64,000 nt of DNA from Prevotella sp. (GCA_022779305.1 JALFSW010000087.1:27611-91610), one strand, 5' to 3'. Shown: positions 8,790 to 19,421, counted from the stretch's first letter. Notes: generated from the sequence alone by a model not told the origin. A program made the numbers and translations.

Positions 8790-8833
8790 TTACTTATTAA
8801 TTGAAAACTTATTCTGTCTTATCGGACAAAAGA

Positions 8834-9997
8834 TTAGTCTGTGATTTGAACAGTTGCACGACGATCGAATGAGATTGGTGAGAGGATTTCTACACCACCT
8901 TTACCAACTGTTGTGATGTTGCCTTCTGGGATACCCATTTCAACGAGCTTACCAGCAACCACACGTGCACGTTCTTCAGACAACCATTGGTTGCGTTCTG
9001 CAGTACCAGTTGCACTGTCGGCATAACCAGTTACAAGGAGCTTGCGATCGTTTTCTTTTGCGAATTTAGCAATTGCACGAACGTTTACCAAGTCTTTTTC
9101 AGATGCAATGTTTGTCTTATCAATGTTGAAGAACACTGAAATTGGAGTTGCAATAAGTTCTTTAACAGTTTCAGGAACAGTTTCCACTACTTTTGGATTA
9201 GCAAGCTCATTGCGAAGACGTGCATTTTCTGCTTCTGCATCACGAAGACGTGAATTCAAACCATCAAGTGCTGCTTGGTGTTGTGCATTGATCGCATCAA
9301 CATCTGGAGTTTTGTTCCAAGTAGACTTGCCAAGACCGATGTTAAGACCGAGTTCTACGTAGAGGTTGTTATCATGTGAATCCCAACCACGGTTTCCATA
9401 GTATTGATCGAAACCATCGATGTCGCCTTCATAGCGGTTGTAGCCAGCTTCAGCATAAACACGGAACTTGTTGCTCAAACGCCAAGAAGATTGGATACCT
9501 GCGCTAAGTCCCATAGAATAGAAGTTGCTGCTCATTGAACGACCAACGCCACCACCAACAAATGGGATTACATTCCAAACACGGTTTTCATTATAACCAA
9601 AAAGAATGTTGCTCACGTTGAACATGATATGTTCTTGGAGAAGCCAATACTTATTGCCATTGTTAGCTTGATCTTTATGGTCAGCATCTGTCACACCAAC
9701 ACGTTTACCCCAAATACCTTGGAACTTTGTACGAATACCGAGACCTGGAGTGAACCATTTTCCTACTGCAACACCGAAACCAGGGTTGTTACGGAAATCT
9801 TTAATCGGGCTTGAACTAAGGTTTGTACCGTGTTCTTGTCCAGAATACCAAGCATTCCATTGTGCACCTACTTGAACAAACCAGTTGCTCCAAAATGAAT
9901 TTGTTGCGACACTGTACTTCTCAGTAGGTACATCGCTTTGACCAAAACTTGCTGCAGAAACGCCAGCAAAGGCCAATACCATTAATAATTTTTTCAT
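8834..9997 (-). CDS. OmpA family outer-membrane protein
   Basis: Major-type outer-membrane protein. Signal peptide (MKKLLMVLAFAGVSAASFGQ), then an aromatic-rich region (about 25-235) with alternating strands consistent with an eight-stranded barrel, a short coiled coil (about 245-275, AALDGLNSRLRDAEAENARLRNEL) and a C-terminal OmpA/MotB peptidoglycan-binding domain (about 280-387) with GYADSATGTAERNQWLSEER, including the conserved Asp and Arg that contact diaminopimelate. It ties the outer membrane to the cell wall. Single-gene unit: its own promoter near 10174 with a ~175-nt leader, and a terminator at 8752. Codon use looks like that of a strongly expressed gene. Confidence 0.93.
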   Translation of the reverse strand: MKKLLMVLAFAGVSAASFGQSDVPTEKYSVATNSFWSNWFVQVGAQWNAWYSGQEHGTNLSSSPIKDFRNNPGFGVAVGKWFTPGLGIRTKFQGIWGKRVGVTDADHKDQANNGNKYWLLQEHIMFNVSNILFGYNENRVWNVIPFVGGGVGRSMSSNFYSMGLSAGIQSSWRLSNKFRVYAEAGYNRYEGDIDGFDQYYGNRGWDSHDNNLYVELGLNIGLGKSTWNKTPDVDAINAQHQAALDGLNSRLRDAEAENARLRNELANPKVVETVPETVKELIATPISVFFNIDKTNIASEKDLVNVRAIAKFAKENDRKLLVTGYADSATGTAERNQWLSEERARVVAGKLVEMGIPEGNITTVGKGGVEILSPISFDRRATVQITD

Positions 9998-10173
9998 ACT
10001 TTTATTTATTAAACAATCAAATTTTTTCTATTACTCAGTAATTAGTAAGTTTGGCTTAAGCATTCGTTATTGGCTTAACTCAACTACTTTCACATCTTCC
10101 TTATTTTTGACTTATACCTAATATTGAGACAGCTCTTTAGCTATTTACTCTTCTTAGCATCAAAATAACGCTG

Positions 10174-10181
10174 CAAAGTTA
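10174..10181 (-). promoter_or_regulatory. -7 promoter box for the OmpA gene
   Basis: TAACTTTG on the minus strand followed by GC, about 175 bp before the OmpA start; upstream DNA is a long A/T-rich tract without a clear TTTG. The leader between this box and the gene has no other feature I can name. Confidence 0.6.
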
Positions 10182-10269
10182 GACATTTTTTTTTATATAA
10201 AACTCTTTTTTGAAAAAAAATGAGCTTTATGCGCAAAATATTGTATCGAAAATGAAATATTACCATCTT

Positions 10270-12117
10270 TTAAGAAAATAATCGCTCAATGTCGGTTTGT
10301 GGAAAAATGGAAAGGATAGGTTTTCCATTGGGGGTATAGTTCACATTTTCACAAGCGAAAAGGTTATTGACCAAGATTTCCATTTCTTCGTTGCTGAGTA
10401 CTTGTCCGCGCGGCAGGGCTGCGCTGCGGGCTAAACTGTGTGCCAAAGATTCATCTATGCTGGCCATAATATCGGTTCTTCCTTCCATGGCGTTGGCTAT
10501 CATCTCATCTACAAGTGTGGCTATATTCAACCCTTCTATACCCGCAGGAACACCATTGACGGAATAGCTTGTGCCACCGAGTGACTCCATATCGAAACCT
10601 AATTTTTTCATTTCTTCTAAGATGCAGTGAAGCAACGAGCTGTCGGAAACGGAAAGATCTATCATCTCTGGAAAGAGAATTTTCTGCGTGTGGGCTTTTT
10701 GTTCGTCCAGCATACGGAGATATTGCTCATAAAGTACACGCACGTGGGCACGATGTTGATCTATAATCATCAACCCCGATTTGATAGCCGTCATGATATA
10801 GCTGCCCTTATATTGATAATGTGTAGGCGATTTATCTTCTATCACCGTCTTTGCCGCAGCGGCAGGATGGGTTTCAGGGAAAAGCTGTGGAACATCGGCA
10901 TTTTCATTGGATACGTCCACTGGTGCAGAGAAATGGTCTGCCTGCGCTTCAATGCCTGCATAAAGTTGTTGCCATTCTTCCATATTGGCTGTGGTGTGTT
11001 GCTTGGCTTCGCTGAAAGGATTGTAGGCGGGGTTATAATTGAGCGTTGGTGCTGTCGAGCGTACATTCGGATTGAAGGTCGGGATATTGGGACCTTCGTT
11101 AGCATCGAAGTCTATTGCAGGGATGTCGCTAAATCTGCCAATGGCTTCTTTCACGCCAGCCATCAAGATTTGCCAAATAGCTTGTTCGTTTTCAAACTTT
11201 ATTTCAGTTTTTGTTGGATGAATGTTCACGTCTATGCTTTCCGTAGGAACATCAAAATAAAGAAAATAAGGCACTTGCTCGCCTGCTGAAACAAGACGTT
11301 CAAAAGCGGTTGCGATAGCTTTATTAAAATAGGGATGTTTCATAAATCGCCCATTGACAAAGAAAAACTGTAACGCACCTTTTTTACGGGCAGCTTCTGG
11401 TTTGCCCACGTAACCATAAATCTTGCAAAGCGTTGTTTCTACGTCTACCTGTAAAAGGTCTTGGTTCAGTCGTTTTCCAAAGACGCTGATGATGCGTTGG
11501 CGCAAACTACCTGTACGCAACGAAAACATTTCCACACCATTGTTGTGGAGTTTAAAAGAAATATCTGGATAAACAAGAGCGATGCGTTCAAATGCAGCAA
11601 CGATGTTATTGAGTTCTGTGTTGTTCGATTTGAGAAATTTTCGTCGTGCTGGGACGTTATAAAAAAGGTTCTCCACCTTAAAACTACTGCCAACAGCACA
11701 CGAGCATGGCTCTTGAGAAAGCACACGGCTACCTGCAATCGACAGACAAGTGCCAAGGTCATCATGCCCCATTCGGGTTTTCAATTCCACTTGAGCAACG
11801 GCAGCTATTGACGCCAAAGCCTCACCACGAAACCCCATTGTTCGGAGTGCAAACAAATCATCGGCTTTCTTTATTTTTGATGTAGCGTGGCGTTCAAAAG
11901 ACAAACGGGCGTCGGTGTCGGACATGCCTTTTCCATTGTCAATCACTTGAATGGAAGTTTTACCTGCATCGACTATCAAAATATCTATCTGTGTTGCGCC
12001 TGCATCAATCGAGTTTTCAACCAGTTCTTTTACAACCGAAGCTGGGCGTTGTATCACTTCGCCTGCAGCAATTTGATTAGCCACGCTATCGGGCAATAAC
12101 TGTATGATGTCGCTCAT
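10270..12117 (-). CDS. mutL: DNA mismatch repair protein MutL
   Basis: MutL ATPase that couples MutS mismatch recognition to strand repair. The N-terminal GHKL ATPase motifs are complete: VVKELVENSIDAGATQI (N box), IDNGKGM, and GFRGEALASIAAV. The transducer domain follows to about residue 330, then a disordered linker and a C-terminal dimerisation domain (about 425-615). The place of the endonuclease metal motif DQHA-x2-E-x4-E reads DQHRAHVRVLYE, with Arg and Val at two conserved positions, so nicking activity is doubtful. Normal length. The start codon lies 21 bp from the right end of repeat copy B. Likely in one transcript with the small gene 12337-12624. Confidence 0.97.
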   Translation of the reverse strand: MSDIIQLLPDSVANQIAAGEVIQRPASVVKELVENSIDAGATQIDILIVDAGKTSIQVIDNGKGMSDTDARLSFERHATSKIKKADDLFALRTMGFRGEALASIAAVAQVELKTRMGHDDLGTCLSIAGSRVLSQEPCSCAVGSSFKVENLFYNVPARRKFLKSNNTELNNIVAAFERIALVYPDISFKLHNNGVEMFSLRTGSLRQRIISVFGKRLNQDLLQVDVETTLCKIYGYVGKPEAARKKGALQFFFVNGRFMKHPYFNKAIATAFERLVSAGEQVPYFLYFDVPTESIDVNIHPTKTEIKFENEQAIWQILMAGVKEAIGRFSDIPAIDFDANEGPNIPTFNPNVRSTAPTLNYNPAYNPFSEAKQHTTANMEEWQQLYAGIEAQADHFSAPVDVSNENADVPQLFPETHPAAAAKTVIEDKSPTHYQYKGSYIMTAIKSGLMIIDQHRAHVRVLYEQYLRMLDEQKAHTQKILFPEMIDLSVSDSSLLHCILEEMKKLGFDMESLGGTSYSVNGVPAGIEGLNIATLVDEMIANAMEGRTDIMASIDESLAHSLARSAALPRGQVLSNEEMEILVNNLFACENVNYTPNGKPILSIFPQTDIERLFS

Positions 12118-12138
12118 ATACTTAAAATTTTATTTAAA

Positions 12139-12342
12139 TTTAAATCCAAATCGGTCATTAGACCGTCAGGATTTCTTTTTATTTTATTTATCAACTTCCC
12201 AATTGCTTGCAACTACTTGTCGGCAGCGTCTTCAGCGTTTTCTCTGGAAGCAGGCCGCTACATCTGCGATAAAGCGCTGAACAATCTGCACAGACAATTA
12301 GGCGCAACCAGCTTGGTCTCTAATGAACGAATTGGGTTAAAT
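12139..12342 (-). repeat. Dispersed ~200-bp inverted-repeat element, copy B (minus orientation)
   Basis: Near-complete copy lying between the 95-residue membrane protein gene and mutL. The right terminal repeat (AAATCGGTCATTAGACC on the plus strand) faces mutL; the left end TTTAACCCAATTCG supplies the TAA stop codon of the upstream gene at 12337-12339. The conserved central block (GCCGCTACATCTGCG on this strand) is present. Confidence 0.9.
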
Positions 12343-12624
12343 CAATGCAAGAAGAAAAAAATAAACCATCAAAACAAGCAATACGCCTGCGGCAATATGC
12401 AATAATAAGCCTGAAGATGTCCTGTTACGACGTCTTGAGAAATACCGATATTCGTCATCAGCTGGACTTATTGACGTTGTTTTCGCTTCTTTCTGTTCGT
12501 CCTTCTCCAATCCGATTTCGCTTCCTGCATTTTTCTTTATCTTGCGGAGTAATTCTTTTCGCTCGTCATAATAAAGCGGACTAGGCTGAAATCTACGTGG
12601 TTTTGCTTGTTTGAAAAAGCTCAT
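12337..12624 (-). CDS. Small conserved membrane protein, unknown function
   Basis: 95 residues. The N-terminus (MSFFKQAKPRRFQPSPLYYDERKELL) is basic and proline-rich, a charged middle follows, and one hydrophobic helix closes the protein (LLLHIAAGVLLVLMVYFFLLAL), so it is probably tail-anchored with most of the protein cytosolic. It is similar in style to small hypothetical proteins found beside LPS-transport genes in Bacteroidales. It lies between the LptA-like gene and mutL. Its stop codon overlaps the end of repeat copy B. A promoter-like box sits at 12806. No function can be assigned. Confidence 0.7.
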   Translation of the reverse strand: MSFFKQAKPRRFQPSPLYYDERKELLRKIKKNAGSEIGLEKDEQKEAKTTSISPADDEYRYFSRRRNRTSSGLLLHIAAGVLLVLMVYFFLLALI

Positions 12625-12648
12625 TTCTGTTGTTCTATTTCATTTAAC

Positions 12649-12724
12649 CGTTTTTCGCCATGGCAATGTAAAAACTGCGTTCCTCGTTTTTCCACCAGCT
12701 CATCTGACTTAACAAAAACGCTCC
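12649..12724 (-). repeat. Dispersed ~76-bp repeat (second copy at 41193)
   Basis: Plus-strand text from TTTCGCCATGGCAATGTAAA to GACTTAACAAAAACG is the reverse complement, with about ten differences, of 41193-41268. It contains CCACCAGCTCATCTGAC. It lies in the leader of the 12337-12624 gene, about 300 bp from repeat copy B. Confidence 0.75.
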
Positions 12725-12805
12725 TTTATTGCGGTCAAAACATCGCTACGCCTCACACACTTTACCATATTGGCTTTAAAATCTTAAAAATAGGTATTTT
12801 GTGCG

Positions 12806-12813
12806 CAAAGATA
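12806..12813 (-). promoter_or_regulatory. -7 promoter box for the small membrane protein-mutL unit
   Basis: TATCTTTG followed by GC on the minus strand, between the LptA-like gene's stop and the 95-residue gene. A TTTC lies upstream near the -33 position. The resulting leader of ~180 nt would include the 76-bp repeat. Confidence 0.55.
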
Positions 12814-12851
12814 ACACGCTTTTAGCCTCTTAAGGAAAGATGTATGCGGTT

Positions 12852-14747
12852 TTATTCCTTACTCCTTCTCCCCACTCGTCTAAAAAGATCGTATTTATTT
12901 TTAGGTCTGACATGTTCATACCAAGCAAATGCTGGCAATTTTAGTTTATCTGAAGGGATTTTCGACATAGGATACATCGTACCCGTAGACTTCGATAGCC
13001 ATATTCTGTCTAAAGTCTTGTCCCCTGCCATGTACATTCGTAAGGTGTCAGTTTCCGTATAATTCAAGCCCATCAACGTACTGTCTTTCTCTTCTTTTGG
13101 ATAATAGACGATCAGCACATTGCCCACAGCTTCTGCCTTTTTGAGCTTTCCATCTGTAAAGAAAGCATTGATGCGCTTTGAGTAAACTTGGTTAAAATGT
13201 GCTTGTTCGTCTACCTTTTCTATGGAAGACGCATTGTCATAGACATAAGCTCGATGGATGGTTGAATCGTTCATATAGGCTTGAATGGAATCGCCCACTA
13301 CTTGTCGGTTTTCATTCCAAAGAATAGGCTCGTAATAAAGTGTCAAGCAAGAGTCGCCAGTGTGATAAACCATCAGTCCGCACACAGCTTGAAGGTCTTC
13401 CCGATAAACCCGCACATTGTTCACACCGAAAATTTTTCGATACTCCTGTGGCGTGTTCAGATGAAAGGCTTTCATACTGAGCGTGTCGGCGTGCATAAAA
13501 AGTGTATCAGCTTGAGAAAACTCTTTCAAGACAGCTCCAGGATTTCCACCATAGGCAATGGCTGCACTGTCCGTATAAGAAACATACGCTCCTTGGAATG
13601 CGTGCTTCTTTTTATGGTCGATATAGTAAACATTGCCCTTTCCTTCGCCCTCTCTCGTTTTGTCATTGTAGAAAAGGTCATCGCCTGTAATAACACGCTG
13701 ATTGAGCGCATCGACTATTTTCACTTTCCCGTGCCCCTCGCTATGTCCAGTTTTAAAGTTATAAATAACATGATCGCCTGTTATGGTTCTCCTCGCTTTG
13801 TGGTCTACGATCTTTACTTTTCCTGTACCCTCACTATGACCTGTTTTATCATTATAACGCACCTCTTCTCCTTCCATAGTGCGATTGTTTTTCTTGTCTT
13901 TTATCTTTACATTTCCGTAGCCTTCAGCTTCACCACTGACACTATTATATACAAGGTTATCGCCCTCCACATCACGATCAGGAGATGTGATATTCGAACG
14001 TCCTTTCAGTTCCATATAATCCGTTTTACTGTTATAGGTGCCGTCTTCCGTATGCACTACTTCGCCTTTAGCAGTGCGTATGACCGATTTTCCTATCACC
14101 CGCATCAACCCCGTATCTGTATTACCTTGGGCTGAAGGCGTGTTGATGGTGTATTTGGGCGTACGTATTACAACGTTGCCCATGAAGTTGGCATCCTTCG
14201 TTTGGGTGTTATAATCGCCTTGATCGGCAACCACTGTGCTACCATCATAAACCAACGTACCTCTTCCTCCAAAGTAGTTGGCAAGATTGGTGCCCATATT
14301 ATAGTCCAAACTATCGCAGCGCAAAGATTTCCTTGGTTGTCGCAAAATCACTTTCTCTCTCGCCCGTGCCACTTGGATCATACCCTCGTAATAAAGGCGT
14401 GAACAAGTTAAATGCGTTCCATCGGTTCTTTTCAAATCAACATTGCCAAAAGCACTGAACGAATTTTGTTTTTCGTTGATATATGCACTATCACAAAGCA
14501 ACGTAAAGTCTTTGTAACGAAACTTCACATTGCCTTTCGCTATTTGTATGTCGGGAAGCTGAAACTGGTTATGGCGCACCACATTGGCACGTTCGATATA
14601 GATCTTTTCCTTTTGTTTTACTTCCTTTTTCTGTGCCAACAACGTTCCAGAAAGGGTTAAGGCAAAAAGGCATAGAATCATTTTCATGAAGATTCTATGC
14701 CCACAATTCATTATTTTTGTATTCAATTTAGCTGACTTAATTCTCAT
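12852..14747 (-). CDS. LptA/OstA-like periplasmic LPS-transport protein
   Basis: 631-residue exported protein with OstA/LptA-type repeats, e.g. IAKGNVKFRYKDFTLLCDSAYINE (about 70) and a run of near-identical modules (GHSEGTGKVKIVDHKARRTI, GHSEGHGKVKIVDALNQRVI) at about 265-375. These beta-jellyroll modules form the bridge that carries lipopolysaccharide to the outer membrane. Length and single-protein format match the large Bacteroidetes OstA-like proteins rather than short LptA. The start at 14747 overlaps the stop of the upstream isomerase gene (ATGA), but the signal peptide begins at Met21 (MKMILCLFALTLSGTLLAQ). Met21 sits in the loop of a perfect 11-bp hairpin, so start choice is uncertain. 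Confidence 0.85.
   Translation of the reverse strand: MRIKSAKLNTKIMNCGHRIFMKMILCLFALTLSGTLLAQKKEVKQKEKIYIERANVVRHNQFQLPDIQIAKGNVKFRYKDFTLLCDSAYINEKQNSFSAFGNVDLKRTDGTHLTCSRLYYEGMIQVARAREKVILRQPRKSLRCDSLDYNMGTNLANYFGGRGTLVYDGSTVVADQGDYNTQTKDANFMGNVVIRTPKYTINTPSAQGNTDTGLMRVIGKSVIRTAKGEVVHTEDGTYNSKTDYMELKGRSNITSPDRDVEGDNLVYNSVSGEAEGYGNVKIKDKKNNRTMEGEEVRYNDKTGHSEGTGKVKIVDHKARRTITGDHVIYNFKTGHSEGHGKVKIVDALNQRVITGDDLFYNDKTREGEGKGNVYYIDHKKKHAFQGAYVSYTDSAAIAYGGNPGAVLKEFSQADTLFMHADTLSMKAFHLNTPQEYRKIFGVNNVRVYREDLQAVCGLMVYHTGDSCLTLYYEPILWNENRQVVGDSIQAYMNDSTIHRAYVYDNASSIEKVDEQAHFNQVYSKRINAFFTDGKLKKAEAVGNVLIVYYPKEEKDSTLMGLNYTETDTLRMYMAGDKTLDRIWLSKSTGTMYPMSKIPSDKLKLPAFAWYEHVRPKNKYDLFRRVGRRSKE
14669..14701 (-). 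promoter_or_regulatory. Perfect 11-bp hairpin with T-run inside the 5' end of the LptA-like gene
   Basis: Minus strand GGCATAGAATC, 11-nt loop, GATTCTATGCC, then TTTTTGCC. The loop contains the alternative start ATG (Met21). It has the form of an intrinsic terminator or attenuator placed about 16-27 codons into the reading frame. Confidence 0.7.
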
Positions 14748-16177
14748 CTAACCCAACCTTCGTATTCAAATTTAGCATCTTTATAGCGTGGGTTCATACG
14801 CACGTAGGTTTCTTTCACTTTCTTCACAATCCAATCATGAATGATGTCTTTTTTACGCTGAGCTGTAACAATATCTTTCATTTCTTGGAAGTCTTCTGTG
14901 ATGGTTGCCCGATGTTCGTCTCTTCGACTAACGAGTTTAATGATGGCGCAGACTGTTTTACCCTTAGCATTTATCATTTCAAAAGGTTCCGAAACCTCGC
15001 CCACCTTCATTGTCTCAACAACACGTGCAATTTCCGTTGGCAAGTCTTTCATTTTGAAACGCGATGTGCGTGCGCTTTCAGTTGAATTAACCATCAGTCC
15101 GTGGTTGTTTCTTGTGTCTTTATCGTCCGAAACAAAGGCTGTTGCATCTTCAAAGGTGAATTTTCCCGCCTTGATGTCCTTACTGATGGAATCCAAACGT
15201 TCTTTGGCTGCCACCACCGAAGCAGCAGAAACTTTTGGTTTGAGCAAGATATGGCGACAGTTCACCTTATCGCCACGCTTATCTATGAGTTGAATGATGT
15301 GGAACCCAAACTCACTTTCAACCACTTTCGATATTTTTTTAGGATCGGTGAGGTTAAAAGCGGCAGCGGCAAAAGCTGGATCGAGCATACCACGTCCCAT
15401 ATAGCCCAATTCGCCACCTTGTCGTCCCGAACCAGTGTCGTCTGAATAAAGGCGTGCCAATGTTTCAAACGATGTTTCGCCCTTTGTTACACGTTCGGTG
15501 AAATTGCGCAATTGGTCTTTTATGCGGGCAACTTCTTCTTGTTCAACCTTGGGCGTTTGGGTGATGATCTCCACTTCTACAGTAGTGGGTATCAAAGGAA
15601 TGCTGTCTTGTGGCAGCTTATTGAAATAGGCTCTCACCTCGGCTGGCGAAACTTTCACATCCGAAACGAGCGATTCCTGCATTCGTTGCACCAATTGGCG
15701 GTTTTTAAATTCCTCCCGAAGGTCTTGTCTGATTTGCGAAAGCGTTTTGCGTTGGAATTGCTCTAACTTTTCCTTGCTACCGATTTGAGGAATGGAAATC
15801 CAATAATTGATTTGCTGTTCCACGTTTTGCGACACTTCTGCGTCGGTCACATCGATACTGTCAAGGGCAGCTTGATGCAAAAACAGTTTCTGAACAGCCA
15901 ATTGTTCTAATATCTCTATCTCTGGATTGCCTTTCCAACGCATTCCATCCATCTCCGCCTGAAGTTTCATTGTTTCAACTTCCGACTTCAAAATGGGTTC
16001 ATCGCCTACCACCCAAAGCACTTCATCCACAATACTGGTTTCGTTTGCGCTATTGGCTTTGATTGTGTCTGTTGCGCTTTTCTGCATTGGGGCAGACGTA
16101 CGCATGGCAGGCAGCCCTATCGCTGTGATTGCACTACCTGCCAAAAGGAATGCTACGCTTTGCTTTTTTATATTCAT
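14744..16177 (-). CDS. SurA-like periplasmic peptidyl-prolyl isomerase
   Basis: 477 residues. An N-terminal hydrophobic signal region (about 9-25), a SurA-type chaperone domain (about 50-190; VDEVLWVVGDEPILKSEVE), one complete parvulin domain (about 195-310; VEIITQTP... YSDDTGSGRQGGELGYMGRG... FGFHIIQLID) and a second diverged one beginning VNCRHILLKPK (about 313). It probably helps fold outer-membrane proteins in the periplasm. It sits between another parvulin gene (14 bp upstream) and the LptA-like gene (4-bp overlap), making an envelope-assembly operon. Confidence 0.93.
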   Translation of the reverse strand: MNIKKQSVAFLLAGSAITAIGLPAMRTSAPMQKSATDTIKANSANETSIVDEVLWVVGDEPILKSEVETMKLQAEMDGMRWKGNPEIEILEQLAVQKLFLHQAALDSIDVTDAEVSQNVEQQINYWISIPQIGSKEKLEQFQRKTLSQIRQDLREEFKNRQLVQRMQESLVSDVKVSPAEVRAYFNKLPQDSIPLIPTTVEVEIITQTPKVEQEEVARIKDQLRNFTERVTKGETSFETLARLYSDDTGSGRQGGELGYMGRGMLDPAFAAAAFNLTDPKKISKVVESEFGFHIIQLIDKRGDKVNCRHILLKPKVSAASVVAAKERLDSISKDIKAGKFTFEDATAFVSDDKDTRNNHGLMVNSTESARTSRFKMKDLPTEIARVVETMKVGEVSEPFEMINAKGKTVCAIIKLVSRRDEHRATITEDFQEMKDIVTAQRKKDIIHDWIVKKVKETYVRMNPRYKDAKFEYEGWVR

Positions 16178-16191
16178 AAAATCTTTACTTG

Positions 16192-17616
16192 TTAATGCTT
16201 GTTCACCGTACTGAGTACATCGCGGTTGATGACCACGCTATACTTCGTGCGGAGATCTTTTATCCATTCTTTTTCAAGCACTTCTTGATAGTCCGACGTT
16301 ACCAAACCACGCACGTCATCCATCTCTTTCGGTGCTTTTAAAATCTTGCCATAAACAGCATCGATAGGATAATCCTTGAGCGGACGTGGCGTCGCATTTT
16401 TCTTGAAGATTTCTTTGTCTATCAATGCATTGTCTCCTTCTTTAAAGAGTCCTTTTTCTACACGTATGCGGATAATGCTGTCGTTATTAAACGTGTCGCG
16501 GAGTTTTTCAGCCCACTTATCGAAAGGAAGGTTTTTCACACATTGCTTCACTGCTTTCACGTCTTCCTGTTTCTTCACGTGGTAAGCAATACCTTTGAAG
16601 CGTGGTTTATCCCACGCATATTTCTTTTTGTTCTTTTTGAAGAATGCTTTTAGACCTTCTTCGTCTTTTGCAGCTTTTTCCCAAATGGTTTTATTGCTGA
16701 TTTCAAACAAAAGCAACCCATCGTGATATTCTCTCACCAAATTCTTCAAATCGGGATCTTGGGCTTCCAATTCAGTTAATTTTTTGTCTAATATCTGTGC
16801 AGGTGTCAGTCCACCATTCGATGCAGCTGCCATTTCATCTAACTTCTTGTTGATGATTTGTTCACGAATGCCACGCACTTCGATGAATTTCAAGATGTCG
16901 GCACGCAACGAATCATAGGGTTGGAAGTTTTCTTTCCCATAAAACTTGATAATGTGATAGCCAAAGGGAGAAAGCACAGGTTTGCTGATTTCTCCTGGTT
17001 GGAGTGCCAACAAGGCCTTTTCAAATTCAGGTACGGTTTGTCCTTTCGTCAGTGGAGGAAGTTCGCCACCTTGTGCAGCCGAACCTTTGTCGCCAGAAAA
17101 TTGTTTCGCCAAAGTAGCAAAGTCGCCACCTTTCTTTAGCACATTATAGATAGAGTCGGCGCGCAGCTTCATTGCTTCCTGTGCTTGTGGTGTTGCGTTT
17201 TGTCCGAGCGACAACAGAATATGGGCAGCCTTCAGCAAACCGCCATTTCCTTCTACCCTATCTTTGGTTTCTTGATAGATGCGTTTTGCTTCCGTTTCCA
17301 CGTCCTCGTTGTTTATCATTGTTGGACGTATTTGTTGATTTCTGTATGTCAAGAACTCTTGTTTGAATGAAGAGAGTGTATCAAGTTTTGCGTCTAACGC
17401 AGCCTCAACTTTCAGTTTGTAATTCACAAAAAGTTCCACGTATTCTTCTACACTTTTCTTATCTATAACGCCCTCGGCATTGTTCTTATTATATGAGTAT
17501 TCAAACTCTGAACGACTCACGGGTTTACCATTGATGGTCATAATCGTTGGGTCGTTCTGTGCAAATGCCATTGTGCCACTCAAAACCATGGCGGCAAATA
17601 ATATCTTTGCTTTCAT
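16192..17616 (-). CDS. Periplasmic peptidyl-prolyl isomerase (parvulin/PpiC type)
   Basis: 474 residues with signal peptide (MKAKILFAAMVLSGTMAFAQ). An N-terminal SurA_N-like helical region (about 22-120), then a parvulin domain (about 125-235) with the usual landmarks AAHILLSLG, FSGDKGSAAQGGELPPLTKG and FGYHIIKFYG. The C-terminal half resembles the same domain without its active-site residues. Likely a folding catalyst/chaperone for outer-membrane proteins. First of a three-gene run (isomerase, isomerase, LptA-like); the 292-bp gap upstream to guaB has no clear promoter. Confidence 0.93.
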   Translation of the reverse strand: MKAKILFAAMVLSGTMAFAQNDPTIMTINGKPVSRSEFEYSYNKNNAEGVIDKKSVEEYVELFVNYKLKVEAALDAKLDTLSSFKQEFLTYRNQQIRPTMINNEDVETEAKRIYQETKDRVEGNGGLLKAAHILLSLGQNATPQAQEAMKLRADSIYNVLKKGGDFATLAKQFSGDKGSAAQGGELPPLTKGQTVPEFEKALLALQPGEISKPVLSPFGYHIIKFYGKENFQPYDSLRADILKFIEVRGIREQIINKKLDEMAAASNGGLTPAQILDKKLTELEAQDPDLKNLVREYHDGLLLFEISNKTIWEKAAKDEEGLKAFFKKNKKKYAWDKPRFKGIAYHVKKQEDVKAVKQCVKNLPFDKWAEKLRDTFNNDSIIRIRVEKGLFKEGDNALIDKEIFKKNATPRPLKDYPIDAVYGKILKAPKEMDDVRGLVTSDYQEVLEKEWIKDLRTKYSVVINRDVLSTVNKH

Positions 17617-17908
17617 TCTTTAGATCATTCTTTTTCCGAAGTTTTGCAGCGTTCGGATATTTATATTTCGTTGATTATTTCTTTTCTTTGTTTATCCATA
17701 TCTCCTTTCGATATAAGGAAACTCGGTTTGAACATCCGATATTCTGAAAGGGGAAATAAACCTGCGCCATTATTGTTCCTTGCGTGTCAGACATAACCGA
17801 ATACGTCTCCCAACTTTGTGGGTGGAATGAAATGTCGCATTTTGTGAAGTCGATTTTCACCTTTATATATAATAAGGCTTCCACCGTCCTCCATGCTGTC
17901 TCATTTTC

Positions 17909-19411
<1,503 letters not shown>

Positions 19412-19421
19412 TTATTGCGTG

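Noticed and set aside
13281-14135. 284-codon plus-strand ORF antisense to the LptA-like gene
   Set aside because: It lies wholly within a well-supported gene on the opposite strand and mirrors its repeated modules; no independent features.
17675-17884. 69-codon minus-strand frame between guaB and the first isomerase gene
   Set aside because: It has a GTG start after a GGAGGA-like site and sits 25 bp after guaB, but the product is unlike any protein I know and the frame shows no periodic codon pattern. An overlapping ATG frame of 35 codons is equally plausible. Kept as unproven.
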